Shown: piece by piece, positions 6,809-13,597 of the stretch | Layout of the letters: every line of letters starts with the position of its first letter | Numbering within the stretch: position 1 is the stretch's first letter | Source: an uncultured Lachnoanaerobaculum sp. | GTDB lineage: Bacteria > Bacillota > Clostridia > Lachnospirales > Lachnospiraceae | Reading direction: 5' to 3' | Assembly: GCA_938041725.1 (NCBI GenBank) | Contig: CALISX010000032.1 | Span: 1 to 13,597, forward strand | DNA length: 13,597 bases | The notes under the pieces: generated by a model | Database searches by the model: none | Seen by the model: only the letters and a program-made list of their open reading frames with translations | Told to the model about the DNA's origin: nothing | Position numbers and translations under genes: made by a program

Positions 6809-8889
6809 GGAAGCTGCTTGCACCGGAGTCGGTGGCTGTTATTGGAGCCAGTGAAAAGGAAGGATTTGGCGGAGACACGTGCAGAAATATACTTACCTAT
6901 AAAGAAAAATTGGAGCGAGTGTATTTTGTAAACCCCAACAGGGAGACAGTGTTTGGTGAAAAATGCTATAAAAGTATAGCGGAAATTCCAGACAGTATAG
7001 ATTTAATGGTTGTGTGCACCCCCCAAAGGACCGTCATACCTTTTTTAGAAGAAGGGGCTAAAAAAGGCTGTAAGGGAGCTGTGGTTTATGCAAGCGGCTA
7101 TGGGGAATTAAGAACAAAAGAAGGAAAGGAAAAGGAGGAGGAGCTTTGCCAGGCGGCTCAGAGACTGGGGATTGCAGTTATGGGTCCCAATTGCGCCGGA
7201 TTTGTCAATTATATTGATCAAGTTTTTTCCTTTGCCTTTGTTTCAGAGAAGAGAGACCGAAGAGGCCGGGTGGGTGTGGTTTCCCAAAGCGGGCAGCTGT
7301 GCCTTTCCATGATGGATAGTCCTGGAATGCTTTTTTCCCATGTTATATCAGCAGGAAATGCCAAGGCGGTGCAAATGGAAGATTATCTCCACTTTTTGGC
7401 AGACAATGAGGATACCAAGGTAATTGCAGCCTACATTGAGGGAATAAAAAATCCGGAAAAATTTATCCGGGCCTTGCATAAAGCAGTTCAAAAAAACAAA
7501 CCGGTAGTTATCTTAAAGGCAGGAAAAAGCGCCAAAAGTGCAGAAATTGCAGCTTCCCATACAGGAAGTCTTGCAGGTTCTGACCAGGCTTTTGATGCAG
7601 TGCTCAAAAAATTCGGCGCCATCAGGGTAGACGATTTAGAGGAGCTTATTGCTATGTCCATGATGCTTTCGGTGCTTCCCCATATCCCAACACAGGATAC
7701 TTATACGGTTATGTCTTTATCAGGAGGAGAGACATCTATAGCTGCAGATGTGGGATTTTTGAATGGGATAAAATATCCGGATTTCGACCAGGAAACCATA
7801 GAGGCCTTGAAGAGACAGCTTCCTTCTTATGCTACACCCAATAACCCTTTAGATACCACAGCTACTCTTTCGTATGATGCAGAGCTTTATGCAGGGGCCC
7901 TGCGTACGGTAATGAAGGATAAAAATATTGGCATGGTAATTATAGGTTATACTTTGCTTTTTGAAATCTTTGATCCGGCTATTCATTATATGTACAAGGG
8001 GATCAAAAAGGTGGTGGAGGAGGGGTATAAGAAACCGATTGCATTGATGCCCTTTGCAGAAAATACGAGAAATCCGGAGTACCTAAAAAAACTTGCGGAT
8101 CTAGGGGTTCCTGTGCTTCCACCGCCGGTATATGCTTTAAAACTTTTGCGCTATTTGTCAGAATATATTGCCTTTAGAGGGGCAAATAGAATCCCTGTTA
8201 TTGCTATTCCTACAGATGAGCCGAAGAGTATCCGGGCATTTTCAGAGCATGAAAGTAAAAGAATGCTTTCTGATTATGGGATAGGCATAGAGGAGGAATG
8301 CATTGTCCAAAATCCACAGGAGGCCGCATTGCTGGCAAATAAGCATGCAGACCGAAAATTTGCCATGAAAATAGAATCTCCGGATATTTTACACAAAAGT
8401 GATGTAGGGGGAGTGAAGCTGAACATCATGGGAGAAAAGGCGGCCCGTGAAGCATTTGCACAGATTATGGAAAATGCCAAAAGCAAAAAACCAAAGGCCA
8501 GAATCAATGGGGTTTTAATGGGAGAGATGTTGAAACCGGGAGTGGAAATGATCCTGGGTGTTAAAAACGATCCCCAGTTTGGTCCAATGCTGATGGTGGG
8601 ATTGGGCGGAATCTTTGTAGAATTATTTGGCGATGTATCCTTGCGCCCCGTTCCCATCGACAGGCAGGAGGCCCTGGAAATGCTGAAATCCCTAAGGGGA
8701 TATCCTTTGCTAAAGGGCTATAGAGGTGCAGAGGCCTGTGATCTTACGGCACTGGCGGATACCATGGTAAAGGTTGCTGAATTTGCTGCTGACCACAAGG
8801 ATAGATTGAAGGAGTTGGATATTAATCCCTTGTTTGTTTACCCGGATGGGGTGGGGGTGGCTGATGCGCTGATTATTATGGGAGAGTAA
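6799..8889 (+). CDS. ADP-forming acyl-CoA synthetase (acetate--CoA ligase family), single chain
   Basis: This enzyme converts acyl-CoA, ADP and phosphate to acid, CoA and ATP, giving substrate-level ATP. The 696 residues have the fused alpha-beta order. A CoA-binding Rossmann domain comes first (VAVIGASEKEGFGG near 12-25, VNPN at 44-47, MGPNCAGFVN at 128-137). It is followed by succinyl-CoA-ligase-like domains with SQSGQ at 162-166 and the phosphohistidine motif AASHTGSLAGSD (H254). The ATP-grasp part includes KIESPDILHKSDVGGVKL at 524-541 and LRPVPIDRQEA in the 600s. GGGAGG (6785-6790) precedes the ATG. This is the enzyme class that peptide-fermenting archaea use after their 2-oxoacid:ferredoxin oxidoreductases. 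Its position directly after the oxidoreductase genes supports that use. The acyl group is unknown. Confidence 0.9.
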   Translation: MDLRKLLAPESVAVIGASEKEGFGGDTCRNILTYKEKLERVYFVNPNRETVFGEKCYKSIAEIPDSIDLMVVCTPQRTVIPFLEEGAKKGCKGAVVYASGYGELRTKEGKEKEEELCQAAQRLGIAVMGPNCAGFVNYIDQVFSFAFVSEKRDRRGRVGVVSQSGQLCLSMMDSPGMLFSHVISAGNAKAVQMEDYLHFLADNEDTKVIAAYIEGIKNPEKFIRALHKAVQKNKPVVILKAGKSAKSAEIAASHTGSLAGSDQAFDAVLKKFGAIRVDDLEELIAMSMMLSVLPHIPTQDTYTVMSLSGGETSIAADVGFLNGIKYPDFDQETIEALKRQLPSYATPNNPLDTTATLSYDAELYAGALRTVMKDKNIGMVIIGYTLLFEIFDPAIHYMYKGIKKVVEEGYKKPIALMPFAENTRNPEYLKKLADLGVPVLPPPVYALKLLRYLSEYIAFRGANRIPVIAIPTDEPKSIRAFSEHESKRMLSDYGIGIEEECIVQNPQEAALLANKHADRKFAMKIESPDILHKSDVGGVKLNIMGEKAAREAFAQIMENAKSKKPKARINGVLMGEMLKPGVEMILGVKNDPQFGPMLMVGLGGIFVELFGDVSLRPVPIDRQEALEMLKSLRGYPLLKGYRGAEACDLTALADTMVKVAEFAADHKDRLKELDINPLFVYPDGVGVADALIIMGE

Positions 8890-8911
8890 AAGAAAGCAGG
8901 AAGGGAGGTGT

Positions 8912-10444
8912 ATGAATATATTCAAAAACATAGAAAAAATGGTTTTTTTTCCTGTATTAATGATTACTCTCTTTGTGGCCGTAAGTTTGGTTTTTTTAAA
9001 AGAGTTTGTACATCCTGTTATAGATTTTCTGTTTGCTCTTTGTACCAGAAATCTGGGATGGATGTATTATATTGCCTGTATCTCCTGCTTTGTATTCCTT
9101 GTATGGATTACCTTAAGTCCCTTTGGCAATCGGGTACTGGGGGAGGAGGGGGAGAAGCCCCAATACGGGAATTTTTCCTGGATTGCCATGCTTTTTACAG
9201 CGGGTGTGGGAACCAGTATCGTTATATTGGGGTTTTTGGAGCCGATTTATTATGTTTCCTCTCCTCCTTTTCATTTGGAAGCCTTCAGCAGGGAAGCCTA
9301 TGAGTATGCACATATGTATGGGCAGTTCCATTGGGGATTAAGTGCCTGGGCTTTTTACATGCCGGCCACAGTGGCAGTGGGATATGGGGTATTTGTAAAA
9401 AAAAGAACAAAACTCAATCTCAGCACGGCATGTACAGAACTGATCCCAGGGAGAAAATGGAAAAAAGCAGCGGCTGTATTGATTGACGGTTTGGTTGTAT
9501 TTGGAATTATAGGCTCCATTGCCACCTCGCTGGGAATTGGAACACCAGTGCTTTCTATCATTATCCGCTACGTTTTTTCCCTGCCCCAAAGCTGGGAGCT
9601 TCCGGTGAATATTTTTATTCTGCTGGTCTGGGTATGTATTTTTGGCGGGTCTGTTTACCTGGGTCTGGACAAGGGCATTCAAAGGCTGAGTAATTTCAAT
9701 ATCATAATTGCTGTTGCGTTTATGATACTGGTGACACTTTGCGGGGATGTTATGGGCAGTTTCAAAATGGAGGTAAATTCTCTGGGACTGTATGTGTCGG
9801 AGTTTATTCGTTTGAATACCTGGATGGATCCCTTTGGCGACGGCGCATTTGTGGAAAACTGGACCGTCTTTTACTGGGGATGGTGGCTGGCCTTTATGCC
9901 CATGATGGGAATTTTTGTGGCAAGAATTTCCAGGGGAAGGACGATTAAAAGCGTGGTGTGGGGGCAGCTGTTATACGGCAGCATGGGATGTGCATTGAGT
10001 TTTATGGTATTTGGGGGCTATTCCCTGTATCTGCAGAAAAATGGAATTCTTGATGTATCCGGGGTTTTGCAGCAGGAGGGCCAGTCCAGGGCCATCATTG
10101 AGATTTTAAAAACACTTCCCTTTTCCCGGCTAACCATGATTTTTCTTTGTCTCCTCTGCTTTATTTATCTTGCCACCACCATAGATTCCTGTGCCTTTGT
10201 CATTGCCTCGTCAACAACAAAGAAACTGCGGTTTGATGAGGAGCCGGCTCGTTGGAACCGTATCCTTTGGGCCTTGATTTTTTGTTTTTTGTCCATAGGC
10301 CTTTGTATGACAGGGGAATTTAAGGCAGTACAGCTGATTTCCATTATTGCAGGGTTTCCCTTGATTGCTGTTGTGGTGATGCTGATTTTGGTATGCAGAA
10401 AAATGGCTGCTGAGGATAAAGCAGGGAGGCAAAAAATGGAATAA
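8912..10444 (+). CDS. BCCT-family transporter, CaiT-like
   Basis: This 510-residue membrane carrier of the betaine/carnitine/choline family has about 12 transmembrane segments. The BCCT region LFTAGVGTSIVILGFLEP (94-111) runs into IYYVSSPPF and is followed by FHWGLSAWAFY at 139-149. WTVFYWGWW (317-325) and FVARISRGRTI match the substrate-binding helix of the family. By recall, the sequence is nearer to carnitine/gamma-butyrobetaine antiporter CaiT (SSPPFHLE, SLGIGTP, GLDKGI) than to osmoprotectant carriers. The usual GMGIG is GVGTS here, so ion coupling is uncertain. GGGAGGTG precedes ATG 8912, 22 nt after the synthetase, so it is the last gene of the operon. Known BCCT substrates are zwitterions, often quaternary amines. 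It may import the operon's substrate or exchange substrate for product. Confidence 0.88.
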   Translation: MNIFKNIEKMVFFPVLMITLFVAVSLVFLKEFVHPVIDFLFALCTRNLGWMYYIACISCFVFLVWITLSPFGNRVLGEEGEKPQYGNFSWIAMLFTAGVGTSIVILGFLEPIYYVSSPPFHLEAFSREAYEYAHMYGQFHWGLSAWAFYMPATVAVGYGVFVKKRTKLNLSTACTELIPGRKWKKAAAVLIDGLVVFGIIGSIATSLGIGTPVLSIIIRYVFSLPQSWELPVNIFILLVWVCIFGGSVYLGLDKGIQRLSNFNIIIAVAFMILVTLCGDVMGSFKMEVNSLGLYVSEFIRLNTWMDPFGDGAFVENWTVFYWGWWLAFMPMMGIFVARISRGRTIKSVVWGQLLYGSMGCALSFMVFGGYSLYLQKNGILDVSGVLQQEGQSRAIIEILKTLPFSRLTMIFLCLLCFIYLATTIDSCAFVIASSTTKKLRFDEEPARWNRILWALIFCFLSIGLCMTGEFKAVQLISIIAGFPLIAVVVMLILVCRKMAAEDKAGRQKME

Positions 10445-10483
10445 ATGCAGCAGGGGGCCATTGAGCCCCCTGCTGCATTTATT
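10440..10483 (+). terminator. GC-rich hairpin terminator at the end of the operon
   Basis: A perfect 19-bp stem, AATAAATGCAGCAGGGGGC (10440-10458) with its complement at 10465-10483, closes on the 6-nt loop CATTGA. The stop codon of the BCCT gene (10442-10444) lies in the left arm. No T-run follows, although the outer right arm is T-rich (CATTTATT), so it may act as a terminator or as a 3'-end stabiliser. Its position fits the end of the 1686-10444 transcript. Confidence 0.7.
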
Positions 10484-10676
10484 GGCGGCAGTCTCCACCA
10501 CGTTGCATGCTATAGGCCTGGGATTTTATGGAAAAATCGTATAATTTTATACAATCAAAAAGCTATGCATATTTATTAAATAATTCAGATTATATACAGT
10601 AAAAAAACAGTGTTTAGGATTTATCAATATTTTCCATAAGGAAAAGCCGAACAATCACTGTTTTTTATATAGAATA
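10484..10676 (+). other. AT-rich intergenic stretch with dyads and a folded element
   Basis: I see no gene here. The stretch contains a 14-bp dyad GTATAA-TT-TTATAC (10539-10552) and TATTTA-T-TAAATA (10570-10582), either of which could bind a regulator. It also contains a larger fold at 10602-10666. The region lies between the end of one operon and the promoter of the next. Confidence 0.5.
10602..10666 (+). terminator. branched hairpin ending in T6, possible second (bidirectional) terminator
   Basis: AAAAAACAGTG (10602-10612) pairs over 11 bp with CACTGTTTTTT (10656-10666). The 43-nt interior holds an inner hairpin TTTTCC-ATAA-GGAAAA (10630-10645) and can also pair GTTT-A-GG with CCGAAC. The A-run on one side and the T-run on the other would suit termination on either strand. 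The inner fold is unusual for a plain terminator. A small structured RNA or an AT-rich repeat element are alternatives. Confidence 0.4.
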
Positions 10677-10705
10677 TTGACAGTATTTTTTATAAGTGGT
10701 ATTCT
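10677..10705 (+). promoter_or_regulatory. sigma-A promoter for the hydratase/CoA-transferase operon
   Basis: The -35 is a perfect TTGACA (10677-10682). After exactly 17 bp comes -10 TATTCT (10700-10705), preceded by TGG, an extended -10 element. Transcription would start near 10712. This is the clearest promoter in the window and leaves a leader of about 195 nt before the hydratase gene. The -10 is part of a wider inverted repeat, AGAATA (10671-10676) with TATTCT (10700-10705), flanking the promoter. Confidence 0.7.
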
Positions 10706-10711
10706 GAAAAC

Positions 10712-10906
10712 AGGATTTTTTCTTAAGAGAAACCGAGATGGGCAACTTGTATGATTTATGGGGGATACCAGCTTTGGTTTCTAAATTTATGTGGGGAGGT
10801 CCTGACAATATGTAATGTACGCATTTACATCCTGCAGAGAAGGAAAATGGCAGTCGGAAATGCAGGGATTGTATTGCAAAATAAAACAAACACAAGGAGG
10901 TAGTGT
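10712..10906 (+). promoter_or_regulatory. long, folded 5' leader of the hydratase operon (no known riboswitch recognised)
   Basis: The leader is about 195 nt long and has three supported helices. AGAAACC (10728-10734) pairs with GGTTTCT (10776-10782) around a 41-nt interior. TGTAATG-TACG-CATTTACA makes a hairpin at 10811-10829 with one bulge. ATCCTGCA (10829-10836) pairs with TGCAGGGAT (10861-10869), also with one bulge. The strong AAGGAGG (10895-10900) before ATG 10907 lies outside these helices. I compared it by eye with SAM-I, TPP, glycine, THF and fluoride riboswitches and found no match. It may be a regulatory leader or simply a long untranslated region. Confidence 0.4.
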
Positions 10907-11329
10907 ATGAGCGGCAAAAGTATTGACATGATCAATATCGGTGACAAGGCATCCTTTGCCAAAACCATTACAGAGTCAGATGTGTATCTGTATGCAGGTA
11001 TTATTGGTGATTTGAATCCGGCTCATATCAACGAGACAGCAGCCCAAAAGGGCATGTTCGGCAGGCGGATTGCCCATGGCATGCTGACGGCAGGGCTGGT
11101 ATCAGCAGTTTTGGGAATGCAGCTTCCCGGAGAGGGCACCATCTATATGGGGCAGGAGCTGAGTTTTAAAAAGCCGGTATACTTTGGGGATACCATTACA
11201 GCCACTGTGGAGGCCGTGGAGAAAATCAAGGATAAGATTTTAAAGCTGAAGACCATATGCACCAACCAGGATGGGGAAGTGGTGCTGGAGGGTATGGCCA
11301 CAGTGCTTCCGCCGAAAAAAGCGCAGTAG
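10907..11329 (+). CDS. phaJ: MaoC/PhaJ-type (R)-specific enoyl-CoA hydratase
   Basis: This 140-residue single hot-dog-fold protein hydrates trans-2-enoyl-CoA to (R)-3-hydroxyacyl-CoA, or carries out the reverse dehydration. The catalytic motif GDLNPAHINE at 34-43 gives the Asp-His pair D35 and H40, matching D31/H36 of PhaJ from Aeromonas. FGRRIAHGML (51-60) completes the family signature. FKKPVYFGDTITATVEV-like sequence follows, as in other MaoC hydratases. The length of about 135-140 residues is standard. AAGGAGG (10895-10900) precedes the ATG. It is the first gene after a strong promoter and lies 69 nt before a CoA-transferase. In that setting, dehydration of (R)-3-hydroxybutyryl-CoA to crotonyl-CoA is the likely job, but other short acyl groups fit equally well. 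Confidence 0.85.
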   Translation: MSGKSIDMINIGDKASFAKTITESDVYLYAGIIGDLNPAHINETAAQKGMFGRRIAHGMLTAGLVSAVLGMQLPGEGTIYMGQELSFKKPVYFGDTITATVEAVEKIKDKILKLKTICTNQDGEVVLEGMATVLPPKKAQ

Positions 11330-11398
11330 CTGCTGCCAAAGGGCAGGGAGATCTGGAAAAGCAATTGTGATGAAGAAGGGTAAATAAAGGATAGGGAT

Positions 11399-12958
11399 AT
11401 GAGAGTAAAATTTATGACAGCACAGGAGGCCGCCGCTCTGATTCAGGACGAGGCCTGTATTGCCACCAGCGGATTTGTGGGTCTGGGTGTTCCTGAGGAA
11501 CTTGAGATGGCCCTTGGTAAGCGTTTTGAGGAAACCGGCAGCCCCAAAAATCTGACACTGTATTATGCTGCAGGACAGGGAGATGGCAAGGAGAAGGCTC
11601 TGAACCGTCTGGCTCTGGAGGGACTGTTGAAAAGAGTGGTGGGAGGACATTGGAATCTGGCACCCAAGATGCAAAAGCTGGTACTGGAAAATAAGATTGA
11701 AGCCTATAACTTCCCCCAGGGCGTGCTTTCCCATGTTTTTCGGGATGCAGCTTCCGGAAATAAGGGAACCATCAGCAAGGTAGGACTGAAGACCTTTGTA
11801 GATCCGGAGCAGGAAGGTGGAAAGCTCAATGAAGTGACCAAGGAGGATCTGGTAAGCAGGGTGCAGCTGGAGGGAGAGGATTATCTGTACTACAAAACCC
11901 CGAAGCTGGACTTTGTGCTGATCCGGGGAACCTTTGCGGATGAACTGGGCAATGTGAGTCTGCAGGAGGAAGTGGCCTCTTTAGATGCCACCAACATGGC
12001 CCTTGCCTGCAAAAGCAATGGAGGAACCGTTATCGTTCAGGTAAAGGAAATTGTGAATGCCAATTCTCTGGATCCCAGATATGTTAAGATTCCCAGCTCC
12101 CTTGTGGATGTGGTGGTGAAAACCAGTGATCCGGCTTTGTTCCACGAGCAGGTATATGGGGAAGTCTTCAATCCTACCTACTGCGGTGATGCAAAGATGC
12201 TTTTAAGCGGGGTAACACCTCCGGTTCTGGATAACAGAAAGGTGATTGGACGCAGAGGCGCTATGGAGATGAAGGCCTATTCCACCATCAACCTTGGTAT
12301 TGGCATTCCGGAGCTGGTGGGAGCCGTGGCCAATGAAGAGGGACAGGGGGACAAGATTACTCTGAGCGTAGAGGCCGGACTCACCGGCGGCGTGCCTCTG
12401 GGAGGCCTGAAGTTTGGCGGTGCTGTCAATCCCCAGTCTATTTTGGATCAGGATGTGCAGTTTGATTTTTACGACGGAGGCGGTTTGGATGCCACCTTTT
12501 TGGGTCTGGCCCAGTGTGATGAAAAGGGAAATATTAATGTGTCCAAATTCGGTCCCAGGATCCCGGGATGCGGCGGATTTATTAATATTTCACAAAATAC
12601 CAAAAAAGTATTTTTCTGCGGAACCTTTACTGCCGGGGGCTTGAAGGAGGAGGTTAAGGACGGAAAGCTTACCATTTTGCAGGAGGGCAGAGAAAAGAAA
12701 TTCATCAAGAAGGTGGAGCAGATTACCTTTTCCGCTGAATATGCTCTGGAGACAGGCCAGGAGGTCACCTATATTACGGAGCGCTGTGTTCTGAAACTGA
12801 CAGCTGAGGGACTGATGGTTACGGAGATTGCCCCCGGGGTGGACCTGGAAAGGGATATTCTGGCCCAAATGGACTTTACTCCTGTGATTGCCAGGGATCT
12901 TAAGGAAATGGATACAAGGATTTTCACAGATGCACTGATGGGGCTGGAGCTTCAGTAA
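11399..12958 (+). CDS. family I CoA-transferase (propionate/acetoacetate CoA-transferase type)
   Basis: This enzyme moves CoA between short acyl groups through a glutamyl-CoA thioester. The single chain of 519 residues contains both half-domains, as in propionate CoA-transferase (Pct) and YdiF. The N-terminal half has SGFVGLGVPEEL near 24-35 and VVGGHW at 80-85. The C-terminal half has NLGIGIPEL at 298-306 and SVEAGLTGGVPLGG at 323-336, where E325 is the expected catalytic glutamate. A run of glycines follows (FYDGGGLDATFLG). AAAGGATAGGG lies before ATG 11399. Its codon use is richer in G+C (many CTG, GCC) than the genes upstream. Between a hydratase and a GntP permease it probably activates an imported acid, using acetyl-CoA or another acyl-CoA as donor. 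3-Hydroxybutyrate, lactate or acetoacetate are candidates. Confidence 0.9.
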   Translation: MRVKFMTAQEAAALIQDEACIATSGFVGLGVPEELEMALGKRFEETGSPKNLTLYYAAGQGDGKEKALNRLALEGLLKRVVGGHWNLAPKMQKLVLENKIEAYNFPQGVLSHVFRDAASGNKGTISKVGLKTFVDPEQEGGKLNEVTKEDLVSRVQLEGEDYLYYKTPKLDFVLIRGTFADELGNVSLQEEVASLDATNMALACKSNGGTVIVQVKEIVNANSLDPRYVKIPSSLVDVVVKTSDPALFHEQVYGEVFNPTYCGDAKMLLSGVTPPVLDNRKVIGRRGAMEMKAYSTINLGIGIPELVGAVANEEGQGDKITLSVEAGLTGGVPLGGLKFGGAVNPQSILDQDVQFDFYDGGGLDATFLGLAQCDEKGNINVSKFGPRIPGCGGFINISQNTKKVFFCGTFTAGGLKEEVKDGKLTILQEGREKKFIKKVEQITFSAEYALETGQEVTYITERCVLKLTAEGLMVTEIAPGVDLERDILAQMDFTPVIARDLKEMDTRIFTDALMGLELQ

Positions 12959-12985
12959 AATAAAGGAAATAAAGAGGAAAATATA

Positions 12986-13597
12986 ATGCAGATTATAGGA
13001 ATTTTAGGAATTGTTCTCTCGCTGGGGCTGTTGATGTTTTTGGCCTTTAGAGGTTTCTCAGTGGTGGCGGTTTCCCCTTTGCTGGCCCTTTTGGCGGTTA
13101 TTATCGGAACCCTTTCCATGGGGGAGGATCCCCATTTAATGGCCCATTACACAGAGAAGTTCATGGTAAGCATGGGCAACTTTGTAAAAAACTATTTCCC
13201 TATTTTCATGCTGGGAGCGATTTTTGGAAAGGTGTTGGAGGAGTCCGGCTCTGCTGATTCCATTTCCAAATTCATCACCTCCAGATTAGGAAAGGAAATG
13301 GCAGTTTTATCTGTGGTGCTTTCCTGCTCTTTGCTGACCTATGGAGGCGTGTCCCTGTTTGTGGTGGCCTTTGCCATTTACCCCATTGGTGCAAAACTCT
13401 ATAGAGAAGTGGGAATCCCCAAGAGATTCCTGCCCGGTGCCATTGCTTTGGGCGCCTTTACCTATACAATGACAGCCATTCCCGGATCTCCCCAGATCCA
13501 GAATGCCATTCCCATGAAGTTTTTCGGCACCGATGCCTTTGCAGCACCGGTTTTGGGAATCATTGCCACTGCTGTAATGTTTGGCTTGGGCATGCTG
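12986..13597 (+). CDS. GntP-family permease (partial, runs off the window end)
   Basis: The reading frame is open from ATG 12986 to the last base (204 codons, no stop), so the C-terminal half is outside the window. It is very hydrophobic from the start (MQIIGILGIVLSLGLLMFL). It shows GntP/Gnt-type features: FPIFMLGAIFGKVLEESG near 72-88, LLTYGGVSLFVVAF near 116-129, and LPGAIALGAFTYTMTAIPGSPQIQNAIP near 147-174. AGAGGA lies about 8 nt before the ATG and the gap to the CoA-transferase is 27 nt, so they are co-transcribed. The family carries gluconate and other hydroxy acids. Some members are named D-beta-hydroxybutyrate permeases, which would match its neighbours. Confidence 0.85.
   Translation, partial: MQIIGILGIVLSLGLLMFLAFRGFSVVAVSPLLALLAVIIGTLSMGEDPHLMAHYTEKFMVSMGNFVKNYFPIFMLGAIFGKVLEESGSADSISKFITSRLGKEMAVLSVVLSCSLLTYGGVSLFVVAFAIYPIGAKLYREVGIPKRFLPGAIALGAFTYTMTAIPGSPQIQNAIPMKFFGTDAFAAPVLGIIATAVMFGLGML

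Noticed and set aside
11240..11734. 164-codon minus-strand frame over the hydratase/CoA-transferase junction
   Set aside because: It is opposite two clearly coding genes, with no ribosome binding site or recognisable domain.
8912..13597. Carnitine or gamma-butyrobetaine degradation cluster, suggested by a CaiT-like carrier near a CoA-transferase
   Set aside because: No acyl-CoA dehydrogenase, carnitinyl-CoA dehydratase or family III CoA-transferase is present, and a terminator and a new promoter separate the carrier from the CoA-transferase.

Overview
The window looks like the chromosome of an anaerobic, low-to-mid GC Firmicute, probably a Clostridia/Lachnospiraceae-type fermenter. The signs are AT-rich gaps, strong GGAGG-type ribosome binding sites, one TTG start, ferredoxin-linked 2-oxoacid oxidation and CoA-based fermentation genes. 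All recognisable genes lie on the + strand. No RNA gene, insertion sequence or CRISPR array was seen.

Layout. (1) Positions 125-1128 hold an AT-rich SAM-dependent O-methyltransferase of the two-domain (dimerisation plus Rossmann) type. Its reading frame is split at an A6 run into a 48-residue and a 286-residue part that overlap by ATGA. (2) Positions 1129-1685 carry a strong intrinsic terminator (1276-1317) and an AT-rich regulatory region with a 17-bp direct repeat and several small dyads. (3) Positions 1686-10444 form one tight probable operon: a divergent Glu/Leu/Phe/Val-type amino-acid dehydrogenase, an MFS carrier behind a structured leader, the four subunits of a 2-oxoacid:ferredoxin oxidoreductase (order delta, alpha, beta, gamma), a single-chain ADP-forming acyl-CoA synthetase and a CaiT-like BCCT carrier. 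A 19-bp GC-rich hairpin closes it. (4) Positions 10484-10906 contain a folded AT-rich element, a good sigma-A promoter (TTGACA, 17 bp, TGG-TATTCT) and a leader of about 195 nt. (5) From 10907 to the window end lie a MaoC/PhaJ-type (R)-enoyl-CoA hydratase, a family I CoA-transferase and the start of a GntP-family permease.

How the genes may work together (inference). Module 3 reads as a self-contained energy pathway: uptake of an amino-acid-like or zwitterionic substrate, oxidative deamination to a 2-oxoacid, ferredoxin-reducing oxidation to acyl-CoA, and ADP-forming thioester cleavage giving acid plus ATP. This is the logic known from peptide-fermenting archaea such as Pyrococcus. Module 5 fits uptake of a hydroxy acid such as (R)-3-hydroxybutyrate, activation by CoA transfer and dehydration to an enoyl-CoA.

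Two reading-frame breaks, in the methyltransferase and in the C-terminus of the gamma subunit, both fall in poly-A runs. This raises the question of sequencing error versus real slippage. Substrates of the dehydrogenase, oxidoreductase and carriers cannot be fixed from sequence alone.
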